Positions 20,454 through 31,532 of a stretch of 64,000 nt of DNA are shown here, piece after piece. Origin of the DNA: Schistocerca nitens (lineage: Eukaryota > Arthropoda > Insecta > Orthoptera > Acrididae); the NCBI RefSeq assembly GCF_023898315.1, contig NC_064621.1:125401521-125465520 (forward strand), read 5' to 3'. How positions within the stretch are numbered: position 1 is the stretch's first letter; each line of letters starts with the position of its first letter. A program made the position numbers and the translations under genes. The notes under the pieces are model-generated. The model was not told where the DNA came from. It did not search any database and saw only the letters and a list, made by a program, of their open reading frames with translations.

Positions 20454-20729
20454 TATTTTTTGAAAGTAGGCTTATATTCGATTTTCTGGAAGTATCTTCC
20501 CTTCCAATTTTATAGCACGTAGGTGGGCTTCGAAAATATTCATATCAAAGTTGATCATTGGAATTTGTGCCGTGCCTGACATCATCTCTTTCGCTGTCAT
20601 TTCTAAGAACTGTATTGTAACTCTTTCTTGGTCTCTGGGTGTAAACAACTATCTGAATCCTCAGGTGTTGCATTGGCACTTTGTGATATGCCTAACTTCT
20701 GCAGGCAATCTCCCTCACCACATGTCCGT

Positions 20730-20915
20730 GGCAATCATATCGATCAGTTTCCACTGAGTCTGTGTTCTCAACCCTCTCAGCTGGCATCATTTCTAGCTGG
20801 GCCTCTGCCTCTGCTTCCTACCCCCTCACCAAAGCGACTGCAGCACACACCGTGCTGACACCTCAGCCCACGTAAGCCTTCTCATACCCAGCAGTGGACC
20901 AGACAAACTGCTCCC
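20730..20915 (-). repeat. Dispersed repeat, copy 2 (inverted)
   Basis: The minus strand gives AGCAGTTTGTCTGG at 20912-20899 and GGTATGAGAAGGCTTACGTG at 20888-20869, matching 18453-18496. It abuts the 3' end of an RT fragment at about 20920. Confidence 0.55.
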
Positions 20916-20919
20916 TACA

Positions 20920-21600
20920 TAAGTGTTACACACAGGTATTTGTATGAGTTGACTGATTCCAACAGCGACTCATCCATATTAAAGTCATAGGATACTACAT
21001 TTTTTTCGTTTTATGAAGTGCAAAATTTTACATTTATGATGGTTTAGAGCATGTAGCCAGTCTCTGCACCATGTAAAAATCTAACCAAGGTCTGACTGAA
21101 TATTTATGCAGCTTCTTTTAGATAGTACTCCATTAAAGATAACTGCATCATCTGAAAAAAGCCTGATTTTACTATTAATATTGTCTGCAAGGTCATTAAT
21201 ACACAATATGAACAGCAAGGCTCCCAACACACTGTCATGGGTCACATACAAAATTACTTCTACATCTGACTATGACTCTCCATCCAAGATAACTTGCTGT
21301 GCCTTCCCTACCAAAAAGTCCTTGATCCATGTAGAAATTTCAGTTGATACCCCATCTGATCCTACTTTTGACAATTTGCATAGGTGTGGTACTGAGTCAA
21401 ATGCTTCTTGGAAATCAAGAAATACTGCATCTACTTTGTTGCCTTGCTCAAAGCTTTCAGTGTGTGATGTGAGTAAAGTGCAAGTAGGGTTTCACATGAT
21501 CGATGTTTTTAAAATGCATGCTGGTGGGCACTGAGGTGCCTCATTATGTTTGAGCTCAGAATATGTTATAAGATTCTACTACAAAATGATGTCAAGGATC
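20920..21600 (-). pseudogene. Non-LTR reverse transcriptase fragment
   Basis: Minus-strand translation, with several stops and shifts, gives the RT motif series DAVFLDFQEAFDSVPH, then a decayed VPQGSVLGPLLF block, INDLADNINSKIRLF, a degraded catalytic SDDA, and CRDWLHALNHHKCKILHF. This order is typical of CR1/Jockey-like RT domains 3-7. The related plus-strand copy at 30330-31530 shares the INDLADNINSKI block. Both ends are truncated. Confidence 0.75.
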
Positions 21601-21616
21601 CTGGATGCTAGTGATT

Positions 21617-21619
<3 letters not shown>

Positions 21620-21664
<45 letters not shown>
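21620..21664. repeat. (AC)n microsatellite
   Basis: About 22 uninterrupted AC units. Confidence 0.98.
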
Positions 21665-21666
<2 letters not shown>

Positions 21667-22790
21667 TCTGTCTTATATACAATTATTTCTTTTTGCATAT
21701 GACACTAGTATTGCAATCAATCAAGTGTAAATACCAAAACAGAAGAAATGGCAAACAAAGTTCTCAAAATTACCATTGACTGGTTTTCTGTGAGTAGTCT
21801 CACCTCCAGTTTTAAAACAACACAACATATTCAATTCTGCAGATTTAGGGTTACTATACCAATGATAAGTGTAATGCATTGCAAGGAAATAATAAATTGA
21901 GTGGAAACTTGAAAGTACTTAGTTGTCCATATTGGTTAGAATACATTTGGAGAAAGCACATTTTGTAACTAACAAAACAACTTAGTTCAGCCACATTCAC
22001 ACTTAGAATCATGACACATCTTAATGCGAGACAAATCAGTAAGTTGAAATATTTAGCACATTTTCATTCAACAACATCATGTGGCATAATTTTCTGAGAT
22101 AACTCATATTCAAGAAAGAATGTCTTCATTGCATAAAAGTGTACTGTAAGATTAATATATGGTGCTCACCACTGATAATCTCGTAGACATTTCTTTAAGG
22201 AGTTTGACATTCTGACTACTGTTTCACAGTATATTTATTCTGTGATGAAGTTTGTTGTAAATAATGCACTACATTAAAAAAGACCAATAATGTACATACC
22301 TACAATACTGGTACCAGAAAGAGAAATGACATTTAATACTCCACATTAGGGTTGTATTTAGCACAAAAACGAGTCCGCAATGCTGCAACAAAAATTTTGG
22401 ATCAATTATTCAGTTACATAAAATATCTTACAGACAGAAAATTATAATATGGAAACAAACTGAAAAAGTTTCTACATGAAAACTCCTTCTATTCTCAGAA
22501 GAATTTCTATTATTTTAATGTGTAAAAGGTGGTGTGTAGGCCTCACCAACTCACTACATGTGTTTATCTTTTGTCGTTTCTTTACCTTTCTTGAAAAAAA
22601 AAAGGAAAAAGGAAAAAATAGACCTTAGAAATGTTCAGAATTTAACCATATATACAAAATAATCTATGATGTGAATGTAAAATGACTCATTCCACACTGT
22701 TACAATCTATCATGCAAAATGATCTATGGAACATGAAACCAGCTAACTTTCCATATAATTAATTTAGAGGGCTCTGCTCTAGTTAGAGGT
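21665..22790. other. Gene-free stretch
   Basis: AT-rich, with short A-rich tracts near 22595. No ORF or element was recognised. Confidence 0.5.
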
Positions 22791-23112
22791 ATATTTATTC
22801 AAACCAGAACCAGTTTTGAGATTTTAAAATCCCATTGTTAGGTGTCTGAAATTAATTTGGTAATACATAACATGTGGCTCAGCCAGTCAGTGCAAGACTT
22901 CCAATCATTGCCCGTTAGAAGAAGCTGAGTAATGGCTGGCATTCCTACCATGTGGCTGCCAAGTGACTGACAGTTCCTGTCAACATGCAATGATTGGAAC
23001 ACTTGTTGTGACTGAAGTGAACACACGTTACCTATTATGAAATACTATGATTTCATACAGCTGAAGATGGAATTATAAAAATCTCAAAACCAGTCATAGT
23101 TTGAATAAATTT
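22791..23112. mobile_element. Foldback/MITE-like element
   Basis: Imperfect inverted arms of about 60 bp: TTTATTCAAACCAGAACCAG with TTTTGAGATTTTAAAATCCC at 22791-22850, against the complement at 23052-23112 (GGAATTATAAAAATCTCAAA then ACCAGTCATAGTTTGAATAA). There is a 200-bp unique loop with no ORF. Target duplications are unclear because the ends are AT-rich. Confidence 0.6.
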
Positions 23113-23392
23113 TATTGCACCTGAAGCAGATCTCTTGAAATTAATTACCATTCCTCTCACTTGTGGATGTCCTAAGTACCACATCTTGTGTAACTTTCTG
23201 TAATGCAATTGGTAAATGCAAGGCAATGTCTCATGAAGAAATAAAATAATAAATGTGTTCATGAAAAATAGTAGTGAAATAAATATTGACACTTCTGGGG
23301 CATATATTTCAACAGTCTTCATGCTAAAATTATTTTTTGATGAAGAAGTTTTCAAGCTGTTCCATACCTGTTCCGTTTGGCAAATGAAACTA
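23113..23392. other. Unassigned AT-rich sequence
   Basis: No gene or repeat structure was recognised. Confidence 0.5.
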
Positions 23393-24609
23393 CATTGAAG
23401 ACCCAAAGAGAGTGGTACGCCTGCCTAATATAGTGTAGGCCCCCTGCGAGCACACAGAAGTGCTGCAGCACGATGTGGCATTGACTTGACTAATGTCTGA
23501 AGTAATGCTGCAGGGAATTGACACCATGATTCTTGCAGGGCTGTCCATAAATCTGTAAGAGTGCGAGGGACTGGAAATCTCTTATAAACAGCACATTGCA
23601 AGGCACCCCAGATATGCTGAATAATGTTCATTTCTGGAGAGTTTAGCAGCCATCGGAAGTGTTTAAACTCAGAAGAATGTTCCTGGAGTCACTCTGTAGT
23701 AATTCTGAATGTGTGTGTTGTCGCATTGTCCTGCTGGAATTTCCCAAGTCTGTCGGAATGCACAATGGACACGAATGGATGCAGGTCATCAGACAGGATG
23801 CTTACATACCTGACACCTGTCAGAGTCATATATACTGTATATACATATCAGGGGTCCCATTTCACTCCAATTGCACAAGTCCTATACCATTACAGAGTCT
23901 CCACCAGTTTGAACAGCCCCTGCTGATATGTAGGGTCCATGGATGCATGATGTTGTCTGCATACCCGTACACATCCATCCACTCAATACAACTTGAAATG
24001 AGACTCATCTGACCAGGTAACAAGTTTCCAATCATCAGCAGTCCCATGTCTGTGTTGACAGGTCCAGATGAGGCTTAAATCTTTGTGTCATGCTGTCATC
24101 AAGGGTACAAGGCCTTTGGCTCAGAAATCCATATTGATGATGTTTCATTGAATGGTTCACATGCTTTCACTTTTTGATGGACCAGCATTGAAATCTGCAG
24201 CACTTTGCAGAGGGGGTGCACTTCTGTCATGTTGAACGATTCTCTTTAGTCACTGTTAGTCCCATTCTTGGAGGATCTTTTCCTGGCTGCATCGATGTCA
24301 GAGATTTTATGTTTTACTGGATTCCTGATATTCACCATACACTCATTAAATGGTTGTGTGGGGAAAATCCCCATTTCATCGCAACCTTGGAGATGCTGTG
24401 TCCCTTAGCTCATGTGCGGACTATAGCACCATGTTCAGACTCACTTAGATCTTGATAACCTGCCACTGCAGCAGCAGTAACCAATCTAAAAATGTTGCCA
24501 GACACTTGTCCTATATATGGGTTGCCAACTGCAGCACCATATTCTGCCTGTGTACATATCTCTGTATTTAGTTATGCATGCCTATAGCACTTTCTTTGGC
24601 ACTTCAGTG
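23393..24609 (-). mobile_element. Tc1-like element
   Basis: The left end CATTGAAGACCCAAAGAGAG and right end CACTTTCTTTGGCACTTCAG(TG) form inverted termini of the CACTGAAGNGCCAAAGA type, flanked by TA (23391-23392, 24610-24611). The interior encodes a decayed Tc1 transposase on the minus strand. The length of 1217 bp is near that expected for this family. Confidence 0.88.
23427..24480 (-). pseudogene. Tc1-like transposase, many lesions
   Basis: Recognisable in pieces across frames: the N-terminal GYQDLSESEHGAIV with HSISKVAMKWGFS (first helix-turn-helix), the WSDES-like first catalytic block decayed near 24020, GAVQTGGDSVMV, a glutamine-Asp block near 23740 (IPAGQCDN), and the C-terminal WTALQESWCQFPAALLQTLV ending ARRGPTLY at 23427. 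Numerous stops and frameshifts make it non-functional. Confidence 0.85.
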
Positions 24610-24611
24610 TA

Positions 24612-25456
24612 TGTCCTATATGTGCTCAGTAAACATATGCACCTTGTTACTCCATTCAGATATAGATGAATCATCATCCTACAGTTAAAAATCTAAAGTG
24701 ATGCCTTAGAGGGATTTGATTTAAATGCTGTAGAAAACATGGGGAATTATGTTCCACTGATAATGTGTGTTCAATAAAAACATTATGGAACAGAGAATGT
24801 TGATCCATTTGAAAGAGTATATTGTATTTATCAATCTTCACACACTTGCAGTGCATTGAAATATAAACTTAATAATGCCATCAGATCCTAATAAAACACT
24901 AGTCATGTGTTAAGACTATTGCTAAAGGTATTATTAGCTTTCACTATAGGACAAGTTTATAAAAAGTCCACAATACACCCATAATACTCAACTACTGTTC
25001 TTATTGGTGTTGATTATATAACATGCTTTACATATTCCCATAAGAAAAGTTAGAGATGAGTTCAGGGAAACTCATATGAGGAACTTGGCATTCATTTCTA
25101 TTTACTCACAAACTGAAAGAAATAATTTACTGGTACTGGGGGCAGTGACTGAATAAACATTATGCATAAAGTGTCTACAAGTATAGTTACACAGTCGTTT
25201 AGGAATGGAAAAACATAAACTTTGAAATAGAAGGTTGAGTAAATGGTGTTACATATCAAGAATGTGTTGGAACTGTTAAATCATTTAAACAGCAGTAAGT
25301 GTTTGCTGCACATAGCATGTTACTATTTGATGAACTGTGATGGAAAAATTAAAGTTTCAGTGAACAGTCATTGAGAATAATGAGGAGTTATGCATATGGA
25401 ACTGTGCAGGAAAATGTTTGTATAATTTGAGATTATGATTCTTCCACTCTTGAATA
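24612..25456. other. Gene-free stretch
   Basis: No gene, terminal repeat or element was recognised. Confidence 0.5.
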
Positions 25457-25458
25457 TA

Positions 25459-26325
25459 CAGCATGTTTCACAGTTCATGTTACACATTTCTAGAGGTTAT
25501 ACAGGTGATTTAGTATATCAAGTTTTACATAATAACCCATGAACAAAAATGATTCATTTGCATATTACAAGGAAAATAAGATTTACAGATTTCACTCCTG
25601 TTTACTTTCACATTACAACAGCTGTTTGATATGATGACTACTAGGCTCCGTGGACATAGTGTAACAGTGCAGTAAGTTCACACAGTCTGTGTCTAATTTG
25701 CATGGTGTATCGTTAATCACTTCTGCTACAGCCATAATCTGTGCAACTACTGTAGATCTTGCTGTAACTGGGCAGGGGGTCATAAATAAGACTCTTCTTG
25801 TGGTCTCACAAGAAAAAGTCCAAAGGAGTCAAATCTGGGGATCTTGTTGGCAAAGCATGTAGTCTGCCTCAACTGATCCACCTGCCCCAATAGACTCTAT
25901 TCAGATAGTTTTGGATGTGAACTGCAAAATGTACTGTCATGCCATCATGATGCAACCACGGTTCATGCCAAATATCGAAAGGCATTTCTGTAAAGAACTC
26001 TGCCAGCACTTGTTGCAGGAATATCATTTACCTGGCACTTATAAATCCCAAATGTGGTGATTTCAAGCATGAAAACAGGACATAAAGAAGCAGAGGACAT
26101 CGTGTGACATACAACATCATACCATTCATCAGTGTGGGTGTGGGTAGCCTACCATAATAGGTGAACTATCTAAGAAACATTTAGTGTGCAATTGAGTAGC
26201 TCTTGTTTCCCTTGTAACATGAAAGTGAACCAAGTCTTGACATGGGTTTCTATGTAAAACTTGACCTACTAAGTCCCCACTACAACCTCCAGAAGCTTGT
26301 AACATGAAGTGTGAAACATCCTATG
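25459..26325 (-). mobile_element. Mariner-like element, degraded
   Basis: The left end CAGCATGTTTCACAGTTCAT and the complement of the right end CATAGGATGTTTCACACTTC align as inverted repeats (GTTTCACANTTCATGTTAC core), with TA on both sides (25457-25458, 26326-26327). The minus strand encodes a decayed transposase C-terminal half near 25930-25690, containing RSPDLTPLDFFL and a DHKKSLIYDPLP stretch. The N-terminal half is not readable. Confidence 0.75.
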
Positions 26326-26639
26326 TATGTAAACTGACATCATAATTAATTTTACAGTTTAAACAGTGGAGTTCACAATTATTAACCTAAAATTGAATTA
26401 TTTATGTAGAGGAGTATGTAAGTGTGCTACACCTGAAAAGTATGTTGTATCAAAGTAAAATTCTCTTCATTGCATTACCTATAGAAATGAACACCAAACC
26501 ATATGGTTTACATAGACTTGTAAAATTCGTAACACAAGACATTTTTTTTAGAACAAACCTTTACTCACACTGGCACAAATCAGTCAGTTTGTTAAAGAAT
26601 GACTATTTTATTGGGACACCTTTTCTAACATAACCTTTT

Positions 26640-27330
26640 TTTTATATAGAAGTAGCCGATACCAGGATTAATCCCGAATCTGGTGTAGGTGAACATTATA
26701 TCAATTGTTTCACTAAAAGAATTTCATTTGATTTTTTATCTGATGTATTATATTTCAGACTAAAATGTATAAAAAGAAATTAAGTTGTTAGAACTGATAC
26801 AGCTAAAATTATTCTTCTTTTAAAAATATTTGAAATTACGAAATACCTAGCATATTTAAAATTCATATTATTAATTGCACAATCTAACGCTAATTATTAA
26901 ATTTATTTCTGGATTCATTTATAAAATAATGATATAACTTGAAGATTCTTCTTTTGTCATAAATTATGTAAACTCTTTCACTTTGTAAACTCTTTGGAAT
27001 ATTGTGAGTACCACAGAATGTTAGTAGTAGTGGGCATGCTTCTGATGGAATCAGACCTCTTTTTGATTTTGTCACTAAAATGTAATTTGTGGTGTGATAG
27101 TAGTGGAAATTTTAAAGACGGTGTGATACTGAAAAATGTGACAAAGAATAAAATTCAAGAATAATACAGGAAAATCTTCATCAGTTATTTAGTCATCAGG
27201 AAACCACAATGTTAAATCAAAATTTCAGCCTCAAGAATTTACCACTAGATGCAAAAACTGGAGCCAACAAGAAGAGAAAATGAAGACAGGTAAAAAGTTT
27301 TTCTTACACCTCTCGAAGTTTTCGAAACTT
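26640..27330 (+). repeat. Dispersed AT-rich repeat, copy 1
   Basis: The region 26810-27000 and onward matches 36470-36660 in the same orientation. Shared landmarks are a GAAATTNC core, a TATTATTAATTNCACAATC block, TTATTTCTGGATTCATTTAT, CTTTGGAATATTGTNNNTNC and a shared CAGCNTCAAGAA near 27225/36889. The class is unknown and there is no ORF. It may be a solo LTR or a non-autonomous element. Confidence 0.6.
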
Positions 27331-27876
27331 GTGCAGAAACAGAGAACTTTAATAGTCATGTGTGAAAGGATGGGTCAACAGAAGCGTCCGATCTTACTCG
27401 TCGGCTTTGACCCGTGACGTAAGCGTGTTGTGGTGTGTGACGTCATTACGGCGCGGAGTTTGTTTTGCGATTGTGGCGTGTTTGTAGATGTCTTGTTTTT
27501 GTTTGTGTTGCTCTCTGGTGGTGTGTTCATGGTTTTCGTTTGTTTTAATTTAATGCTCATTGCTGTACGTCGGGTGAGTTTGTTATTGAGTGTATTTGGT
27601 TGTGGTTTTTTGTTCAGGAATGGGTATGAAAGACACCGTTAGAAGTTATCAAGTTCTTACAACTATTCGGTTTAATCTCCGAAGTTGTTGATCGGACGCT
27701 TTTGTATTTCCCGCGTGCGTGCGTGCGTGTGTGCATTTGTGTGTGATTGTGGTGGCCAATCTAGTTTGTGGGGCTGGAACTTTTTTGAGGTAAGTTCCTT
27801 TTTTTTCTGTTTTTGATGTATGTTTTGTGTCAACAGAAACATCCGATCTCACGCGTCGGCTTTGACCCGTGACGTT

Positions 27877-28230
27877 AGGGACCTACACATTGATCTGTAG
27901 CGTAGCCCTGAATACGAGGTTAGGTTGGGAGGTTTTTTTTTGGCGGGGGGGTCAGGGGGGGGCGCAGCTCCCCCCCCCCCCCCTGCCTGGCCTCGAGTAC
28001 CACTTGTTTATTATTATCTTTGTTCGATCGTAATTTATGTGATTGGGAGCTGTGACGTTAGGGACCTACACATTGATCTGTAGCGTAGCCCTGAATACGA
28101 GGTTAGGTTGGGAGGTTTCTTTTTGGCGGGGGGGGGGGGGTGGTCAGGGTCAGGGGGGGGCGCAGCCCCCCCCCCCCTGCCTGGCCTCGAGTACCACTTG
28201 TTTATTATTATCTTTGTTCGATCATAATTT
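27877..28230. repeat. Tandem duplication (about 175 bp x 2) with G and C runs
   Basis: GGGACCTACACATTGATCTG through CCTCGAGTACCACTTGTTTA occurs twice in tandem (27879 and 28059 starts). Each copy holds long G runs (28128-28140, 28152-28159) followed by C runs, giving hairpin and G-quadruplex potential. Confidence 0.85.
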
Positions 28231-28478
28231 ATGTGTTTGGGAGCTGTTGTAGATGTATGTAGGTGTAAGGGAAGTGTTGGTTTTTTAGGTTGGTGTTGGG
28301 GGATGTGATCGGTAGGTTCTGTTGAGCTATATAGGTCAACGGAAGTGTTCGATCATAATTTATGTGATCGGGAGCTGTTGTAGATGTATGTAGGTGTAAG
28401 GGAAGTGTTGGTTTTTTAGTTTTGTATTGGGGGATGTGATCGGTAGGTTCTGTTGAGCTATATAGGTCAAGGGAAGTG
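28216..28478. repeat. Tandem duplication (about 132 bp x 2)
   Basis: GTTCGATCATAATTTATGTG through GAGCTATATAGGTCAA is repeated at 28216-28345 and 28347-28470, ending both times with GGAAGTGT. Both copies are inside the composite TIR element. Confidence 0.85.
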
Positions 28479-28684
28479 TCCGATTCTGGATAGGAATGTG
28501 TTTTTTGGTATTTGGTCAGTTTTGTGATGTTGATTTATTTCGTTGTTTCGTGTGGTTTTGTATGGCCATCGGTGGCTACATTTGTGTATATTTAGTTTGT
28601 CCCCACCCAAAAACCCCCAATTTCCCACGCTTGTCCCGTTACAGTCATTAGGCTTTTTGTAAAACTTGTGTATTTCAGTGTTTA

Positions 28685-28766
28685 TAATACGTATGCGATG
28701 TTTTTATATCCGCCATATTGGATAATATGTATGCGATGTTTTTATATCCGCCATATTGGAATTGTC
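28685..28766. repeat. Tandem duplication (about 43 bp x 2)
   Basis: TATGCGATGTTTTTATATCC followed by GCCATATTGGA is repeated twice, just inside the right inverted repeat of the composite element. Confidence 0.9.
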
Positions 28767-28851
28767 GTTTATGGTCGTTTCCGCTACATTTGTGACGTCA
28801 TGGTTCAAAGCCGACGGGTAAGATCGGACGCTTCTGTATTTCCGAAAGGAT

Positions 28852-30320
28852 AAGATTACACTATGCCGTATTTAGTATATATTTCATATGAAGCACTTTT
28901 TGCTGTCCTTTTTCCATTTTTATGGCATCAGGGCATTGAGGAACCTTAATTATGGCTAAAACATTAATGGAATTTATACCTATTTGTCCAACTTGGCAAC
29001 AAATGCAATATTTCGTAACATTTGATTGACTACATATGTAAAACATACAAGTTGTACCAGAAAAAATAGTCTTAAGCACACATGTGCAAATACAGTACCA
29101 TAAATTGTATTAAACTATTCCTCTTGAGATTTTTCATTGTACTGCAAGTGATACTGTGGCTCCAGTTGACAGCTTTGTTCACTCAGTCAGAGGCTTAATG
29201 CCAAGGGAGGAAAAGATAAGTTATTTTATACTGCTATGAGAGATAATGTCTAAGAATCTCAAGATTGAGTTTCCTGCCAATCATGTCTAGAGCAGATCAT
29301 GACATCATGTTTTTATAAGACATATGAAATGTAGTCACAATCCTGCGCTGCAAGCTATAAAGACCTTCATTCAATTAGTAGGGTATTTCAAAAGTAGATG
29401 TTCATTGTTGCTTCTAAAGCAATGTTTAAATGGCTGTATCTTCAGCCATTATAAAACTGTTTGTCATCAATTTCTGGCTTTTGGTACAATATGTGATCTA
29501 TGATAAGCAAGCTTTCCATTTCAACTGACAAAAAACTGTACACTATATGATCTTTCCAGTGCAGCCACATGGCATCAACCGAACATAATGGCAAAGTGCT
29601 GATAGCTTACAATTGCATGAAATCTTGCAGCTGCATACACCTTCTGACACATATGAATCTTCATCAGGTTTGATTCTATTGAATTTTTATCCTACATATG
29701 AATTTGCTATCAAATGGTGCCTCACTTCCAATACAAAATACAGTGACTTTAAATATCTGAAAGCAAACATTATGCATGAGTCACCTCTATCAACATTTAA
29801 AACCAACACATTATTATTCTTCCACTGATATGTGACAGTTGGTAGTTTTTAGTCTGTTATTTAAATGTGCAATCATTTACAAATTACTAGAATCTGACAT
29901 CAAAAATGAAACTGAAGACATGCAATTATTCATCCATAGGTAACTGATTTGTGGCGCACAGGTATACATAAAAAAGATCTGATGTCTGAAGTTTTTGTGC
30001 TATGGATATTTTTGTAGCTTGTAGGATCTAGATGAGATTTATACATGCATACCTAAACTGAAACATTAAACTGTCTGCTTAGTATGTCAAAACCAGAGAC
30101 AAGATCAGAGACTGTGAGAAGGCAGCACTGTAGCATTGACCAAAGTTTGTGCCCCAAGTACTGTAAAATAAAATTTTCTTCTTCATTCATTACATTCAAC
30201 ATCAGAGTAGGTGACTGAGTGTGTAATCCATAAAAGACAGTAATCCACACACTTCAGAAGATCCAGGCTGTTCTAAATAAGGTAACAGGACACAGTGCAG
30301 ATAAATTTGTCTGAAGTGTG
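28852..30320. other. Gene-free stretch
   Basis: No gene or element was recognised in 1.5 kb of AT-rich sequence. Confidence 0.5.
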
Positions 30321-30329
30321 ATGCCTTCA

Positions 30330-31527
30330 ATGACTACTGTAGTGGAATACTGTCAAGTGGTCTTTCACATAGTCCAAAGAAATTCTGCACATATGTGAAG
30401 GTTGTTAGCGGCACCAAAGCTAGTGTCCATTCCCTAGTGAAAGAGACAGGAACTGAAACTGAGGTTAGCAAAGCAAAGGCAAAATCTCTTAGCTCCATTT
30501 TTAAATGTTCCTGTGCAAAGAAAAACCCAGGATAATTGTCCAAATTTAATCCTTGTACACTGAAAAGATGAGTGAAATGAGTATTAGTGTCACTGGTGTT
30601 GAGAAACAGCTGAAACTGTTGAAATTGAATGAAGCTCAAGGTTCTGATGGAATACCTGCCAGATTCTGTACTGAATTAGTGGCTGAGTTAGCTCCTCTTC
30701 TAACTATAATCTGTCATAGATGGGAGGGAGATCACCACATATTATCTTGGCTGGACAGTCACCTTTAGATGTAGAAGTAACTTTGAGTGTGTCCCAGGGA
30801 AGTGTGTTGTCACCCTTGGTGTTCATACTGTATATTAATGAACTTGCAGAGAATATTAATAGCAAAATCAAGCTTTTTGAAGATGATGCAGTAACTAAAA
30901 TGAAACACTATCTGAAAGAAGCTGCACAAATATTCAGTAAGATCTTGATAAGTTGTCAGCATGGTGCAGAGATTGGCAACTTCCTCTAAATGTTTGGAAA
31001 TGTGAAATTTTACGCTTTAAAAAACAAACAAAAAATGTAGTATTATATGACTATAAAATCAATGAGTCATTGTTGGAATCAACCATCTCATACAAATATT
31101 TGGATGTGACACTTTGTAGGTTAAAATGGTTCAAATGGCTCTGAGCACTATGGGACTTAACTTCTGAGGTCATCAGTCCCCTAGAACTTAGAACTACTTA
31201 AACCTAACTAACTTAAGGACATCACACACACCCATGCCCGTGACAGGATTCGAACCTGCGACCATAGCAGTCGCGCGGTTCCAGACTGTAGCACCTAGAG
31301 CTGCTCGGCCAACCCGGCCGCCACACTTTGTAGGGATATGAAAAGGAATAATCACATAAATTCAGTTGTGAGTAAAATGGGTGGTAGACTTTGGTTTATT
31401 TGTAGGATACTGGTAAATCATAATGAGTCTACAAAGGAAATTGCTTACAAATCACTCATGTGACTGGTTCTAGAATATTGCTCAAGTGTGTGGGACCCAT
31501 ACCAGACAGGACTAACAGGGCATATTG
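30330..31527 (+). pseudogene. Non-LTR reverse transcriptase, internally deleted and interrupted by a SINE
   Basis: Order of readable blocks: NPKKF-like (VQRNSAHM) region near 30370, KLNEAQGSDGIPARF at 30620-30670 (RT entry motif), then a jump at about 30720 that drops the LDF-KAFD block. It resumes at SVSQGSVLSPLVFILYINEL (30790-30845), with catalytic FADD decayed to FEDDA, and then CRDWQLPLNVWKCEILRF. A SINE sits at 31121-31322 and the frame resumes to the thumb-like KSLM-LVLEYC and VWDPYQTGL near 31505. The Penelope-like element then cuts it at about 31535. It is the same family as 20920-21600. Confidence 0.8.
31121..31322 (-). mobile_element. tRNA-derived SINE (family B)
   Basis: A perfect 12-bp target duplication ACACTTTGTAGG (31109-31120, 31323-31334) flanks it. 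The minus strand has a tRNA-like head: A box TTGGCCGAGCAGCTCTAGG and B box GGTTCGAATCC (complement at 31246-31256). A body follows, ending in the AGTGCTCAGAGCCATTTGAA type tail. It is the same family as 33999-34209. Confidence 0.92.
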
Positions 31528-31532
31528 AAGGG

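Larger units (their letters stand above)
27372..28843. mobile_element. Composite TIR DNA element with 8-bp target duplication
   Basis: The outer ends are inverted repeats of about 49 bp: CAGAAGCGTCCGATCTTACT then CGTCGGCTTTGACCCGTGAC at 27379-27420, and the complement at 28795-28836. The perfect 8-bp direct repeat GAAAGGAT flanks the unit (27364-27371, 28844-28851). Inside lie a further right-end copy (GATCGGACGCTTTTGTATTT, 27690-27712) and a further left-end copy (GTCAACAGAAACATCCGATC, 27829-27848). The locus therefore looks like two elements with a 116-bp spacer that moved as one, or an element inserted or duplicated within another. No transposase ORF is present, so the superfamily is open. 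Confidence 0.75.

Noticed and set aside
27372-28843. Maverick/Polinton or MULE end
   Set aside because: No polymerase, integrase or MULE transposase is visible. The 8-bp duplication and 49-bp ends are not enough to assign a class.
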